Shown: piece after piece, positions 34,331 to 43,210 of the stretch | Position numbering within the stretch: position 1 is the first letter of the stretch | How the letters are laid out: every line of letters begins with the position of its first letter | Assembly: GCA_012955965.1 (NCBI GenBank) | Contig: JABBZI010000004.1 | Span: 1 to 64,000, forward strand | DNA: 64,000 nucleotides | Reading direction: 5' to 3' | DNA from: Clostridioides difficile | Lineage (GTDB): Bacteria > Bacillota > Clostridia > Peptostreptococcales > Peptostreptococcaceae | The notes under the pieces: model-generated | Database searches by the model: none | Seen by the model: the letters and a program-made list of their open reading frames with translations, nothing else | Told to the model about the DNA's origin: nothing | Position numbers and translations under genes: made by a program

Positions 34331-35536
34331 CTATACCTCTTTATTTTCAATTTTATCTATCATACATTCTAAATTTCCATCTTTTAACACTATATCTATA
34401 CTATCTTTTGTTTTCAATCCTTTTATACTGTTTATTACTTTTCCATCTTTTTGAGCTATACTATAACCTCTATCCATAGTAGCTAATGGACTTAAATTAT
34501 GAAGTAATGCTCCAATCTTTATTAATTTCTCATCTTCTAATTTCAAATTATTTTCTATTCCAAAAATTATTTTATCATATATTTTATCTAATTGTATAAC
34601 TTTATCTTTTATTGTATAAGAATCCAAATAGTTATTTATCTTGTTAAATGCTGATTCTAACTTGTATTGGTCTAGCTCAACTTGATTTGTAAGAGACTTA
34701 CTCATTCTACTTTTTATGTTGCCAAGTTTGTAATTTATATCATCTAGTGATGGAGTAGCAATCTCCGCTGCTGCTGATGGTGTTGGTGCTCTCATATCTG
34801 ATACAAAATCACAAATCGTAAAATCCGTTTCATGCCCAACTGCTGATATTATTGGAATCTGAGAATTAAAAACCTCTCTTGCTACCATTTCATCATTAAA
34901 AGACCAAAGTTCCTCTATTGAACCCCCGCCTCTACCAATTATAAGTGTATCAACATTCTTCATATGATTAAAAAATCTAATTGCTTCACATATTTCTTCT
35001 GCTGATTTATCTCCTTGAACTGTTACTGGATAAAGCTTTATGTTAATTTTAGGATATCTTCTTTTTATAACATTTATTATATCTCTTATAACAGCACCTG
35101 TTGGAGATGTTATAACTCCAATTGAGTTTGGCATTTTAGGTATAGGTATCTTGTATTTAGAGTCAAATAACCCTTCTTTATTAAGTTTTTCTTTTAATCT
35201 ATTAAATTCTATGTGTAAATTTCCGATTCCCTCTATTTCAATTTCATTAATATATAATTGATACGCACCATCTCTTTCATAGACTGATATGTATCCACTA
35301 GCTATAACTTTCACGCCATTGTCTAGTTTTAGATTACGATTAAAATTACTTTTAAAAATTACACAATTTAACTTTGATGTTTCATCTTTGAGTGATAAAT
35401 ATACATTCCCACTACTATGAACCTTAAAATTAGAAATCTCTCCCTTAACCTTAAGATTAGAAAGAATTGGGTCGTTTATTAAAATTCTTTTAATATATGA
35501 ATTTGCTTCACTTATATCTAAAGCTCTTAGTTTCAT
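34331..35536 (-). CDS. xseA: Exodeoxyribonuclease VII large subunit
   Basis: 401 aa. An N-terminal OB fold ([31 protein letters not shown]) is followed by the catalytic domain ([39 protein letters not shown] and [29 protein letters not shown]), and a C-terminal helical coil that binds XseB. It degrades single-stranded DNA from either end in repair and recombination. It overlaps the TsaD-like gene by 4 bases at its start and is followed by xseB. Confidence 0.96.
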   Translation of the reverse strand: MKLRALDISEANSYIKRILINDPILSNLKVKGEISNFKVHSSGNVYLSLKDETSKLNCVIFKSNFNRNLKLDNGVKVIASGYISVYERDGAYQLYINEIEIEGIGNLHIEFNRLKEKLNKEGLFDSKYKIPIPKMPNSIGVITSPTGAVIRDIINVIKRRYPKINIKLYPVTVQGDKSAEEICEAIRFFNHMKNVDTLIIGRGGGSIEELWSFNDEMVAREVFNSQIPIISAVGHETDFTICDFVSDMRAPTPSAAAEIATPSLDDINYKLGNIKSRMSKSLTNQVELDQYKLESAFNKINNYLDSYTIKDKVIQLDKIYDKIIFGIENNLKLEDEKLIKIGALLHNLSPLATMDRGYSIAQKDGKVINSIKGLKTKDSIDIVLKDGNLECMIDKIENKEV

Positions 35537-36603
35537 ACTCTTTCTCCTAAAAAGTTATTCAATCCTATTATAGCACACCCAACAGCATTATCAGTTGAAT
35601 ATTGTGGTTCTGTAAAATGAGCTTCTATATGTTTTTTTCTTAATTTTAGACTTAATTCTTTAAAAATATACTTACTTGCAGAAACTCCACCTGCAAAAAC
35701 TACTTCATTTACATTATACGTTTCACATAAGTATATTAAAGATTTAAACATATTTCTAACTACTGAATCTAATACTAATTTAGATACATATTCTTTTTGA
35801 TTAGTATTATCTCTATTATTCTCTATAATCCTATTTACCTGATTTTCTAACCCAGATAAATTCATATATCCATCTCTCACAGAAGTTTTCAGACCACTTT
35901 CTATTTTAAGATTACAATTTAAAGCATTTTCATCCAAATATTTTCCTGAAGGAAACTTATATCCCAACTTAACTCCTATTCTATCTATAAGTTGACCAAA
36001 GCTAATATCTTTACTTCCTCCAATTATATCTATATTATATCCAAAATTATTACATAACTTACTTTTATCACCTTTTTCATCACTTATTTTGGTAATTCCA
36101 TCTAAGTTTTTATCTAATACATTATAATTACCATCTAGTTTGCTTATTAAAAGTATCTCTGTAGTACCACCAGACATGTGAACGGAAATAAATCTATTAT
36201 TATTTTTTAATTTACTATTTAATAAACTTGCTTCAATGTGATTTTCTTGATGAGTAGTCTCATAAAATCTACAATCATACATGCTTGATAGTAACTTTCC
36301 AAAATTATATCCTACATTAAATACAGGCATATATGAGTTTTCAACAGGTCTAGGTCTTATAGATGAACAGATTCCTTCTATATTAAATTTATATTTAAAT
36401 GATTTTATTCTATCACTTAGAAGTCCTAAATTATTCACATGCTGGAATACAGCTTCACTTTGTCTTAGACCTTTTGTATTTTCTTTTACTTCTAGCATTA
36501 TTTTCTCATTAAAGATAACTTTCTTATCTAAAGATATAGCTGCTATAGAAGTAGTATAGCAGCTAGTATCAATTCCAATTATTATATTATTTCTCGATTT
36601 CAT
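35533..36603 (-). CDS. TsaD/Kae1-like ASKHA protein (paralog)
   Basis: 356 aa from ATG 36603; an upstream start at 36627 lies inside nusB. It has the ASKHA fold: [16 protein letters not shown], the [11 protein letters not shown] segment with the HxExH metal motif of Tsa[12 protein letters not shown] and [15 protein letters not shown]. It differs from canonical TsaD in length and many positions, and TsaD is normally encoded elsewhere, so I call it a paralog. Possible roles are tRNA t6A support or regulation of metal- or nucleotide-dependent activity. It overlaps nusB by 17 bases and xseA by 4, hence the same operon. Confidence 0.8.
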   Translation of the reverse strand: MKSRNNIIIGIDTSCYTTSIAAISLDKKVIFNEKIMLEVKENTKGLRQSEAVFQHVNNLGLLSDRIKSFKYKFNIEGICSSIRPRPVENSYMPVFNVGYNFGKLLSSMYDCRFYETTHQENHIEASLLNSKLKNNNRFISVHMSGGTTEILLISKLDGNYNVLDKNLDGITKISDEKGDKSKLCNNFGYNIDIIGGSKDISFGQLIDRIGVKLGYKFPSGKYLDENALNCNLKIESGLKTSVRDGYMNLSGLENQVNRIIENNRDNTNQKEYVSKLVLDSVVRNMFKSLIYLCETYNVNEVVFAGGVSASKYIFKELSLKLRKKHIEAHFTEPQYSTDNAVGCAIIGLNNFLGERV

Positions 36604-37093
36604 CAACAACACTTCCCAATATACCATTTATAAATTTAGGAGACTTATCATCACAATATATCTTTGCAAGTTCTACAGCTTCATTTATTGCTACTTTATT
36701 AGGAGTGTCCAAATATGCTATTTCACATACAGATAATCTAAGTATAGACACATCTACTTTTGGCATTCTATCTACTGTCCAGTTTTTAGCATGCTTGTTT
36801 ATTAACTCATCTATCTTATCATGATTTTCTTTTAGCTCTTTGCATACTCTGTTTATATATTTTCTGTCTATAACATCTTCAAGTTTAGTATCTTCTAACT
36901 TTAAATTTGCATTATTTGAATACTGAAGTGCAAGCTCTTCATATCTATTTATAATATGTTCTGAATTATCATTTAAAAAAGTATCTACTTTACCATCTAA
37001 AGCTTCAAAATCTTCCTTGTTAATATTTATTTGATATATAAGTTTCATTATATATTCTCTTGTTGTACTCTTTTGTGCCCTATCCTTTTTCAT
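36587..37093 (-). CDS. nusB: Transcription antitermination factor NusB
   Basis: 168 aa from ATG 37093 (TTG at 37096 is also possible; AAAGGAG lies upstream). The all-helical NusB fold is clear: [14 protein letters not shown] at the N-terminus, and [58 protein letters not shown] at the C-terminus. With NusE (S10) it binds boxA RNA for rRNA antitermination. It overlaps the next gene by 17 bases. Confidence 0.95.
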   Translation of the reverse strand: MKKDRAQKSTTREYIMKLIYQININKEDFEALDGKVDTFLNDNSEHIINRYEELALQYSNNANLKLEDTKLEDVIDRKYINRVCKELKENHDKIDELINKHAKNWTVDRMPKVDVSILRLSVCEIAYLDTPNKVAINEAVELAKIYCDDKSPKFINGILGSVVDEIEK

Positions 37094-37152
37094 CAATCAA
37101 AATTCTCCTTTAAGTTTAATTATCTATATAAAAATCAAATGCCAACAAAAAA

Positions 37153-37172
37153 CCCTCTGACTTTTCAGAGGG
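37153..37172 (-). terminator. Terminator after the Asp23-family gene
   Basis: CCCTCTGA and TCAGAGGG (37165-37172 and 37153-37160) form an 8-bp stem with a 4-base loop, followed by TTTTTTGTTGG on the minus strand. Confidence 0.9.
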
Positions 37173-37178
37173 CTAATA

Positions 37179-37541
37179 TTAATTTTTCTTAGTTGCTTTT
37201 GCTTCTTCTTTATCAACTTTATCTTTCTTAAAGCTGATTCCTTGAATGTGTATATTTACTTGAGAAACCTTCAGTCCTGTCATTGTCTCAACAGTATTTT
37301 TTACATTTTCTTGAACTTTAAAAGCTGTATCTGGTATTGACATCCCATATTTTATCATAACCATTACATCTAAATTAACATCCTCTTCTTCTATTTGTAT
37401 TTTTACTCCATTATTTTTTAACAACTTATCTGTTAATGTTGCTGTAGTTTCTATGCCTTCAACTTCTAATGCTGCTAGACCAGCTATTGTAGCTATTACA
37501 TCATTAGATATTTTTACTTGTCCAAACTTATTATCTTCCAT
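37179..37541 (-). CDS. Asp23/Gls24 family protein
   Basis: 120 aa. The family core is visible: GQVKISNDVIATIAGLAALEVEGI, then VDLDVMVMIKYGMSIPDTAFKVQENVKNTVETMTGLKVSQVNIHIQGI. It is a small alkaline-shock type protein, soluble or membrane-associated, thought to help envelope homeostasis. It sits between the spoIIIA operon and nusB, a conserved position in clostridia (B. subtilis YqhY). The acidic/basic tail is lysine-rich. Terminators flank it on both sides, so it is probably monocistronic. Confidence 0.9.
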   Translation of the reverse strand: MEDNKFGQVKISNDVIATIAGLAALEVEGIETTATLTDKLLKNNGVKIQIEEEDVNLDVMVMIKYGMSIPDTAFKVQENVKNTVETMTGLKVSQVNIHIQGISFKKDKVDKEEAKATKKN

Positions 37542-37622
37542 ATTAAAACTTACCTCCTGATTTTAAGGAACTATTTTTATAAGTATAATAATACCAAATA
37601 CAAGTCTACTTTGCAAGAAAAT

Positions 37623-37644
37623 AACCTCAGTTAATTCTGAGGTT
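37623..37644 (-). terminator. Terminator of the spoIIIA operon
   Basis: AACCTCAG and CTGAGGTT (37637-37644 and 37623-37630) form an 8-bp stem with a 6-base loop, followed by ATTTTCTTG on the minus strand. Confidence 0.85.
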
Positions 37645-37650
37645 TATTTT

Positions 37651-38337
37651 TTACTTTTTATTATTATTTGTAAGTTTAATATTTTCATACTTTACATTAG
37701 CTTGTTCTGCAACTAAGTCAAATATTTTTGCTGCATCTTTCTTATCTAATTTAGCTTCATTTACTACCACATTGACTTTGCTATCACTTATATAAACCAA
37801 TGCTTCTTCATATCCTTTTGTGCTCAAGAGATTTTCTATTTGAAGTTCTTTTTCTTGAATTTTAACTATATTTAATTTCATATTAGAAGCTTCTTTTCTA
37901 GATTCTTCTGTTGTAGATGGATTATTTATCATTTCATTTAAATCTTGAACTAATTCATTTCTTTGCTTTTCTCTATTCATTTTCATATCTAAAATATAAG
38001 ATGCTTTTTTCATATTTTTCTCAGATGATAGTTGAGCTTTTATTTCTTTACTTGTTTCAGTTACCTTTTCTTTTACTTTACTAGCTTTACTGTCAACTAT
38101 TTCAATATCAGCACTCTCTTTTCCATCTTGTTTATTCACATTACTAGAATCTTCTGTTTTACTACTATCACTATCATCAGTATTTTTCTGTAATTGAGCT
38201 TCTTCGTATGCCTTAAACTCTTTTGATGTTTCTAATAAAGACTTCTTACTCAATTGATAATTCACTGTTCCTACTACAACCAACATTGCAGTTAAAGTTA
38301 TTATTACAAATCCTCTTCCCTTATAATTAAACTTCAT
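37651..38337 (-). CDS. spoIIIAH: Stage III sporulation protein AH
   Basis: 228 aa. A single membrane segment (about 10-28) is followed by a Ser/Asp/Lys-rich linker and a C-terminal YscJ/FliF-like ring-building domain (about 110-225; LSTKGYEEALVYISDSKVNVVV). In the mother cell it pairs across the intermembrane space with forespore SpoIIQ to form the channel that keeps the forespore active. It is the last gene of the operon and its terminator follows. Confidence 0.95.
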   Translation of the reverse strand: MKFNYKGRGFVIITLTAMLVVVGTVNYQLSKKSLLETSKEFKAYEEAQLQKNTDDSDSSKTEDSSNVNKQDGKESADIEIVDSKASKVKEKVTETSKEIKAQLSSEKNMKKASYILDMKMNREKQRNELVQDLNEMINNPSTTEESRKEASNMKLNIVKIQEKELQIENLLSTKGYEEALVYISDSKVNVVVNEAKLDKKDAAKIFDLVAEQANVKYENIKLTNNNKK

Positions 38338-38363
38338 TCATTTATCCCCCCGGTTATATGTAT

Positions 38364-38918
38364 TTATTTAGAATATATTTCTACTTGATGTCCAGCTACT
38401 TGTAATGATGTTTGTACTGCACTATAAAGTGTTTCTTTCACACTTGGGTCATTAGCTCCACTTGCTACTACTATCACTCCCTTTATCTTTGGCTCTGTAG
38501 TTTTTATAACTACAGGGTCACTTGAATTTGAAGTTATCATTGTTTTATTTTCACTAGAAGTCGTAACTGTTCTTTCTCCTCCTTGTGCATCTTTTTCCTC
38601 TGTTGTCTCTGTTGTCTGATTTGAATTAAAGGCAGGTTGTATTTCTTCACTTGATTCAAATGTAACCATTACATCAACATCCCCTGCACCATCAATTTTA
38701 GATAGTATTGCTGTTAACTTTGATTCTAAATCATCTTTTTCTTGTTCTTTAGTAACTTGTTTTTCAGTATTTTTGTTAGCATCTGTTTTTCCAACTTGTT
38801 TATCACTTTTGCTACTAGGAAAACAAGATAATAAGACTAATGACACCACACAGATTCCAGCTATAGTTATTAGTGAATATACCTTTCTCTTATCTTTGTC
38901 ATTCAAGTTTTTCAACAT
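38364..38918 (-). CDS. spoIIIAG: Stage III sporulation protein AG
   Basis: 184 aa. An N-terminal membrane segment (about 12-32) is followed by a low-complexity linker and the ring domain (KLTAILSKIDGAGDVDVMVTFESSEEIQPAF ... GVIVVASGANDPSVKETLYSAVQTSL), as in B. subtilis SpoIIIAG, which forms a large ring. The Thr/Glu-rich insertion in the middle (about 90-120) is a loop common in this protein. It belongs to the mother cell side of the feeding channel. Confidence 0.94.
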   Translation of the reverse strand: MLKNLNDKDKRKVYSLITIAGICVVSLVLLSCFPSSKSDKQVGKTDANKNTEKQVTKEQEKDDLESKLTAILSKIDGAGDVDVMVTFESSEEIQPAFNSNQTTETTEEKDAQGGERTVTTSSENKTMITSNSSDPVVIKTTEPKIKGVIVVASGANDPSVKETLYSAVQTSLQVAGHQVEIYSK

Positions 38919-38929
38919 TCTCCCAACTC

Positions 38930-39547
38930 CTATTTATCAATTTGTATATCTTCTATAGAAACATCAAGCACCTTTATTAAGTCATTTTTTAATTTTTTTT
39001 CGTTTAGATTCAGTCCATATTCTGTACCTTTTTTAAAAACTTGTTTAGAATTTTCTTTGTCATTAGAGTTTATGTTTTCTCCATTCTCTTTAGTACTATT
39101 ATTTTTATTTTCTTCATCAATATTGCCATTACTTTTTGTACTATCATTTTTTTCTTTTATTTTTATATTATTTATATTTGCTCCGTTAAGCTCTATATCT
39201 TCTAAATCATAACCATATTCATCTAGTTTTAATTTAAGTACTTCTTTTAAACCGTCCTCATATCCCTTGGATAAATTGTTATTTCCAGTTTCTTTTGCTA
39301 AAGCATTTGTACTATCTACATATTGTTTGTTATAGTTGCCCATAGACTTCAAGATTCTATCTTCTAGGCTCATATCTTTTGAGAAAAATCCTACTACTGG
39401 AGTTATTACAATAAATACAAACATAAAGTTTAAAACTAAGTTGACATAAGGTTTTATCTTAGAACTTGGTAAAATCATATCTACTATATTTACTATAAAT
39501 GCTCCTATTAAAACACTAACAATCCATGCCTTTATGCCCTCTAACAT
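38930..39547 (-). CDS. spoIIIAF: Stage III sporulation protein AF
   Basis: 205 aa. Two N-terminal membrane segments (about 6-26 and 33-53) precede an extracytoplasmic ring-type domain broken by a long Asn/Lys/Glu-rich linker (about 125-170) that is longer than I would expect for the family. The C-terminus has a short LIKVLDVSIEDIQID strand. It forms part of the SpoIIIA channel complex. The linker is low-complexity AT-rich coding sequence, not a frameshift. Confidence 0.9.
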   Translation of the reverse strand: MLEGIKAWIVSVLIGAFIVNIVDMILPSSKIKPYVNLVLNFMFVFIVITPVVGFFSKDMSLEDRILKSMGNYNKQYVDSTNALAKETGNNNLSKGYEDGLKEVLKLKLDEYGYDLEDIELNGANINNIKIKEKNDSTKSNGNIDEENKNNSTKENGENINSNDKENSKQVFKKGTEYGLNLNEKKLKNDLIKVLDVSIEDIQIDK

Positions 39548-39604
39548 AGCTTCCCCCTCTCTACAAACTTTAATTTCAATGTAATCCTTTTATATTGATA
39601 CATA

Positions 39605-40810
39605 TTATCCTTGACTTACAACACTTATCGAGGTCAAGATAGCTACAGTCACAAAGAACATTATTGTTATAGCAATTACTGATGCTAGCATTATTATCAT
39701 TAGATTTGCAACTTCATTTAAAAAATTAGATATTCCATCTTCTCCGACTGGCTCTACAATTATTGCAGCTAACTTGTATACCACTATAACTGATAAAATT
39801 TTTATAACTGGAAGTAAACAAATTCCAACAAGTAGGATAAGCCCTATTCCTCCAAATATGTTTTTTATAAGCTGAGATGAAGATAATAGAATATCCACAG
39901 AATCAGATACAAATCCACCTACAACAGGAATAAAATTGCCTATAGCAAATTTAGCAGTCTTGACACTGAATTTATCAAAACTAGTTACATACAATCCTTG
40001 TATAGATACAAGCCCTAAATAAACGGTAAACATCGCTCCAATAGAAACATAATTTATTTGTTTTACAAATGAGAAAAATCGCTTTAACCTTATATTTTTT
40101 GATAAATTGTTTATTATTAAAATTCCAAATGCAACAGTAATTGACACAAATAAAAAGTTTTTAAAAAATACGTTTATAAATGTTACTCCTCCTATAAAAA
40201 TAGGATTCAAAGTAGTAGATGTTATTGGAAATCCAATTAAAAGTAAAAATGTTATCAATATTGGCATTATAACTTGCATAAGACCTACAGTATGGTCTAT
40301 TGCATCATAGCAAATCTGTAATACATCTTTAAATCCAACAAGTGTGAGCGATACCATTGTGATAAATATTATATATGTTGCAATTTGACTTACTGCACCT
40401 GATGAAAAAGAGTTTTCTAAACTTTTTAAAATAGATGATAGTAAAGCCAGTACCAAAATCACTGCTACTACCTTTAAACTTGCTTTAAATTCATCAAACA
40501 TCAATATCTTCAGTCCATCTTTATTGAATAAATCTAAAATATTTTTTTTGCCACTAATTAAATCTTTTACAAACGATTTTAAATTAACATCATTAATAAC
40601 TATTTCCTTATTTATATAGTCTTGAATTTCATTTATATCTAGCTTGTCTAACTGACCATCTATATATTTATCTATGCTATTTTTTGTTTCACCATATTCC
40701 TTATCTTCACTACTTGGTACTTCATTAGCGAATATCATAATAGCAAAGATATTTATAAAAAAGAAAGTAAATACAAAACCTATAATCATTGGTAAAAATC
40801 TTTTCTTCAT
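39605..40810 (-). CDS. spoIIIAE: Stage III sporulation protein AE
   Basis: 401 aa from ATG 40810; TTG at 40816 is also possible because it lies closer to the AGAGG. An N-terminal signal segment (MKKRFLPMIIGFVFTFFFIN) is followed by an extracytoplasmic part and about seven membrane segments. It is the large polytopic membrane subunit of the SpoIIIA complex. It lies after spoIIIAD with a 76-base gap, the largest in the operon. Confidence 0.93.
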   Translation of the reverse strand: MKKRFLPMIIGFVFTFFFINIFAIMIFANEVPSSEDKEYGETKNSIDKYIDGQLDKLDINEIQDYINKEIVINDVNLKSFVKDLISGKKNILDLFNKDGLKILMFDEFKASLKVVAVILVLALLSSILKSLENSFSSGAVSQIATYIIFITMVSLTLVGFKDVLQICYDAIDHTVGLMQVIMPILITFLLLIGFPITSTTLNPIFIGGVTFINVFFKNFLFVSITVAFGILIINNLSKNIRLKRFFSFVKQINYVSIGAMFTVYLGLVSIQGLYVTSFDKFSVKTAKFAIGNFIPVVGGFVSDSVDILLSSSQLIKNIFGGIGLILLVGICLLPVIKILSVIVVYKLAAIIVEPVGEDGISNFLNEVANLMIIMLASVIAITIMFFVTVAILTSISVVSQG

Positions 40811-40892
40811 AAGCAACCATGCCTCTCTTCACTCTATAAACCTCAATACAACAAAATCTCTTTAATATACCTATAGTTCTTAAGATACACAA

Positions 40893-41279
40893 CTATGGAA
40901 TTATGTTCACTACCATTTCTACAATGGATAGAAGTATAGGGAAAGACATTGACATAACTATTATTTTTCCTCCAAATTCTAACTTTGAAGCAATATTTCC
41001 TTCCCCACAATCTTTGCAAAGTTGTATTGCAAATTCCATTAAATATGCTATCCCAATTAATTTTATGATTAAGGATATATACATAGTTGGGATATTAGCT
41101 TTATTAGCTAAATCTTGTATGCTATCTACTATAAAGTTCAGCTTAAACATAACTGATAATAGTATTATTACTCCAGTTATTATCGCTATGAAATTTGCTA
41201 TTTCTGGTCTATCTTTTTTAATTACTAAACAGAGTGTAGTTGAAATGATTGCAATTCCTATTAATTGCATTATTTCCAA
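40893..41279 (-). CDS. spoIIIAD: Stage III sporulation protein AD
   Basis: 128 aa, starting at TTG 41279 after AGGAGG; it aligns with the MQI-type start in B. subtilis. It has three to four membrane segments. The family is related in fold to SpoIIIAC, the small integral membrane subunits of the mother-cell complex. It continues the operon with 15 bases after spoIIIAC. Confidence 0.93.
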   Translation of the reverse strand: MEIMQLIGIAIISTTLCLVIKKDRPEIANFIAIITGVIILLSVMFKLNFIVDSIQDLANKANIPTMYISLIIKLIGIAYLMEFAIQLCKDCGEGNIASKLEFGGKIIVMSMSFPILLSIVEMVVNIIP

Positions 41280-41294
41280 ATTACTCCCTCCTCT

Positions 41295-41492
41295 TTAGTA
41301 AAGTTGAAACATTGTTCTTACAGTATTAAATAAATCACTTATTTCTGTTATTACCATCCCCAATACGATTATTACACCTGCCAATGTAGTAAGACCTGCC
41401 CAATCTTTTCTATCTGTTTTTTCCAATATCATATTCAATACTGATATTAGAATCCCAACACCTGCAACTTTTAATATCAATGATATCTCCAT
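41295..41492 (-). CDS. spoIIIAC: Stage III sporulation protein AC
   Basis: 65 aa from ATG 41492, which follows GGGGAGG; the farther start at 41528 lies inside spoIIIAB. It has two membrane segments (LILKVAGVGILISVLNMIL and LTTLAGVIIVLGMVI). It is a small subunit of the SpoIIIA membrane complex, normal in length for the family. Confidence 0.93.
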   Translation of the reverse strand: MEISLILKVAGVGILISVLNMILEKTDRKDWAGLTTLAGVIIVLGMVITEISDLFNTVRTMFQLY

Positions 41493-41509
41493 AATAAACC
41501 TCCCCATAT

Positions 41510-42031
41510 TTAAATCAATATAATACATATACCTATGCCTATGAATGTGACTAATTTTTTATACAATACACCTTTTTTGTTTATGTCTTCTTTTGTCTCA
41601 TAGGTCTGCTTTTTTAAATTTTCTATAGATAAATCTATCATTCTTTGTTGTGACTCTATGTCACTTTTACCTAAAGTAAGTATTAGATTTTTTAACTCCT
41701 CGATTTCCTTATTACCTAGATAAGTTTCTTTGTTTAAAATATCAAGATTTTCTGATATTATCATTTCTAAAGTTTTGCCTTGTTCGTTATGAAGTTCCTC
41801 TGATATTTGAAGAAAAAACTTCCAAAAACAAAACTCTTTATTTCCACCTATCCTCTTAAAAATCTCCTCTAATGTATAAAGTCCAAAAGATAAATCCATC
41901 CTTAATATTTCTAAAACTCTTATTAAATCATTCAATTGTTTATGTCTACGAGTATAAGTCTTGTATATATGTTCACCTATCAAATAACTACTTCCTATTA
42001 AAAGAGCTACAATAATTATCTTAATTTGCAA
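41510..42031 (-). CDS. spoIIIAB: Stage III sporulation protein AB
   Basis: 173 aa, starting at TTG 42031, which overlaps the end of spoIIIAA by 11 bases. An N-terminal membrane segment and a C-terminal one (KLVTFIGIGICIILI) flank a helical cytoplasmic domain like GspF of type II secretion (LGKSDIESQQRMIDLSIENLKKQ). It probably couples the SpoIIIAA ATPase to the channel. Confidence 0.93.
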   Translation of the reverse strand: MQIKIIIVALLIGSSYLIGEHIYKTYTRRHKQLNDLIRVLEILRMDLSFGLYTLEEIFKRIGGNKEFCFWKFFLQISEELHNEQGKTLEMIISENLDILNKETYLGNKEIEELKNLILTLGKSDIESQQRMIDLSIENLKKQTYETKEDINKKGVLYKKLVTFIGIGICIILI

Positions 42032-42989
42032 AATACCATCTCTTTTCTTCTAAATCATAAATTTTTTCAATTGTTCCTGCACCTCTTTTGGCAGAAAGAA
42101 TTATAACTTTTTTAAATAATTCTTTATCTAGAAGCCTATTTAATTCTTTTCTATTTTGTATATCATCTATTGAATCTCCATGTACAGTAGTTATTAGTCC
42201 TATTCCTCCATTTAGTGCTGTATATAATGCCTTTATCTCTTTTTCACTTCCAATCTCATCTGTCACAATAACATTTGGTGACATAGACCTTAAAAGCATC
42301 GTAATACCCAAGTCTTTTGGACAAGTTTCTATTATATCAGTCCTTATTCCAACATCCATTTGTGGGATACCTAGATAAGCACCTGCTATCTCATTACGTT
42401 CATCCACTAGAGCTACTTTTAAGCCTTTAAAACCATAATCTTCATTACCATTACTTAAATTCCTCACTATGTCTCTTATTAATGTTGTTTTTCCACATTG
42501 AGGTGGTGATATTATCAAAGTATTATTAATCTGATTTTTTCCATTTATGATATGACTTAAAATCTTATTTGAGCATCCAATTATTTCTCTTGATACCCTT
42601 ATATTTAAAGATGATATATGCTTTATATTTTTGACTTGTCCATCTTCTACTATTGCTTTCCCGACTAATCCTACCCTATGCCCTCCTCTCAAAGTTATAA
42701 ATCCTTTTTTTATGTCATCCATAAATGAATGTATTGAGTATTTACATATTATTTGAAAAGTTTGCTCTACATCTTCTCTTGTCACCACATATGAGTCTTG
42801 TTGATTTAAATCAAGTGTCATAGTTTTTTGATTATAAAAATAATCCTTAGAGTTTGCATTTAGTATCAATGGTTTTTGTGAGCGTAACCTAATTTCTTCT
42901 ATATTTAGATTATTGTTTGAGAGTTTTTCTACCTTTTCTCTTATAGTTGTAGAAAGAGAGTTTATTATTTCATCAGAAAGTTTATTCAT
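42021..42989 (-). CDS. spoIIIAA: Stage III sporulation protein AA, ATPase
   Basis: 322 aa. A secretion-type ATPase: Walker A SPPQCGKTTLIRDI (about 160), Walker B ALVDERNEIAG, and EIGSEKEIKAL. It powers the mother-cell side of the SpoIIIA-SpoIIQ channel. It is the first gene of the eight-gene operon. The ATG at 42989 follows AAAGGAGGAGGAC, which can pair with an upstream CTTGTCCT (see the hairpin at 42992-43037). Its sigma-E promoter is expected but I could not fix it. Confidence 0.96.
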   Translation of the reverse strand: MNKLSDEIINSLSTTIREKVEKLSNNNLNIEEIRLRSQKPLILNANSKDYFYNQKTMTLDLNQQDSYVVTREDVEQTFQIICKYSIHSFMDDIKKGFITLRGGHRVGLVGKAIVEDGQVKNIKHISSLNIRVSREIIGCSNKILSHIINGKNQINNTLIISPPQCGKTTLIRDIVRNLSNGNEDYGFKGLKVALVDERNEIAGAYLGIPQMDVGIRTDIIETCPKDLGITMLLRSMSPNVIVTDEIGSEKEIKALYTALNGGIGLITTVHGDSIDDIQNRKELNRLLDKELFKKVIILSAKRGAGTIEKIYDLEEKRWYFAN

Positions 42990-42991
42990 TT

Positions 42992-43037
42992 CTTGTCCTC
43001 CTCCTTTGTTTATATAATTCTATTTATAAAGGACAAG
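42992..43037 (-). promoter_or_regulatory. Inverted repeat reaching the spoIIIAA ribosome binding site
   Basis: CUUGUCCU (from 43030-43037) and AGGACAAG (from 42992-42999) are exact complements with a 30-base loop; the second arm lies at the 3' edge of the Shine-Dalgarno. The long loop makes it weak. Confidence 0.35.
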
Positions 43038-43176
43038 GAATATTACCAAAACATATATATTTTTTAAAATAACCTTTATCAATAAAAAAAGTGAAACCAT
43101 TTATATAGGATTCACCTAGTAAGTAGGCTCTGTTAAATTACTATTATTAATCTTTATAATATATTACTCAATAAAA

Positions 43177-43202
43177 AAGACACTTCAACTATGAAGTGTC
43201 TT
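43177..43202 (-). terminator. fbp terminator
   Basis: AAGACACTTCA and TGAAGTGTCTT (43192-43202 and 43177-43187) form an 11-bp stem with a 4-base loop, followed by TTTTATTGAG on the minus strand. Confidence 0.9.
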
Positions 43203-43210
43203 TATAATAT

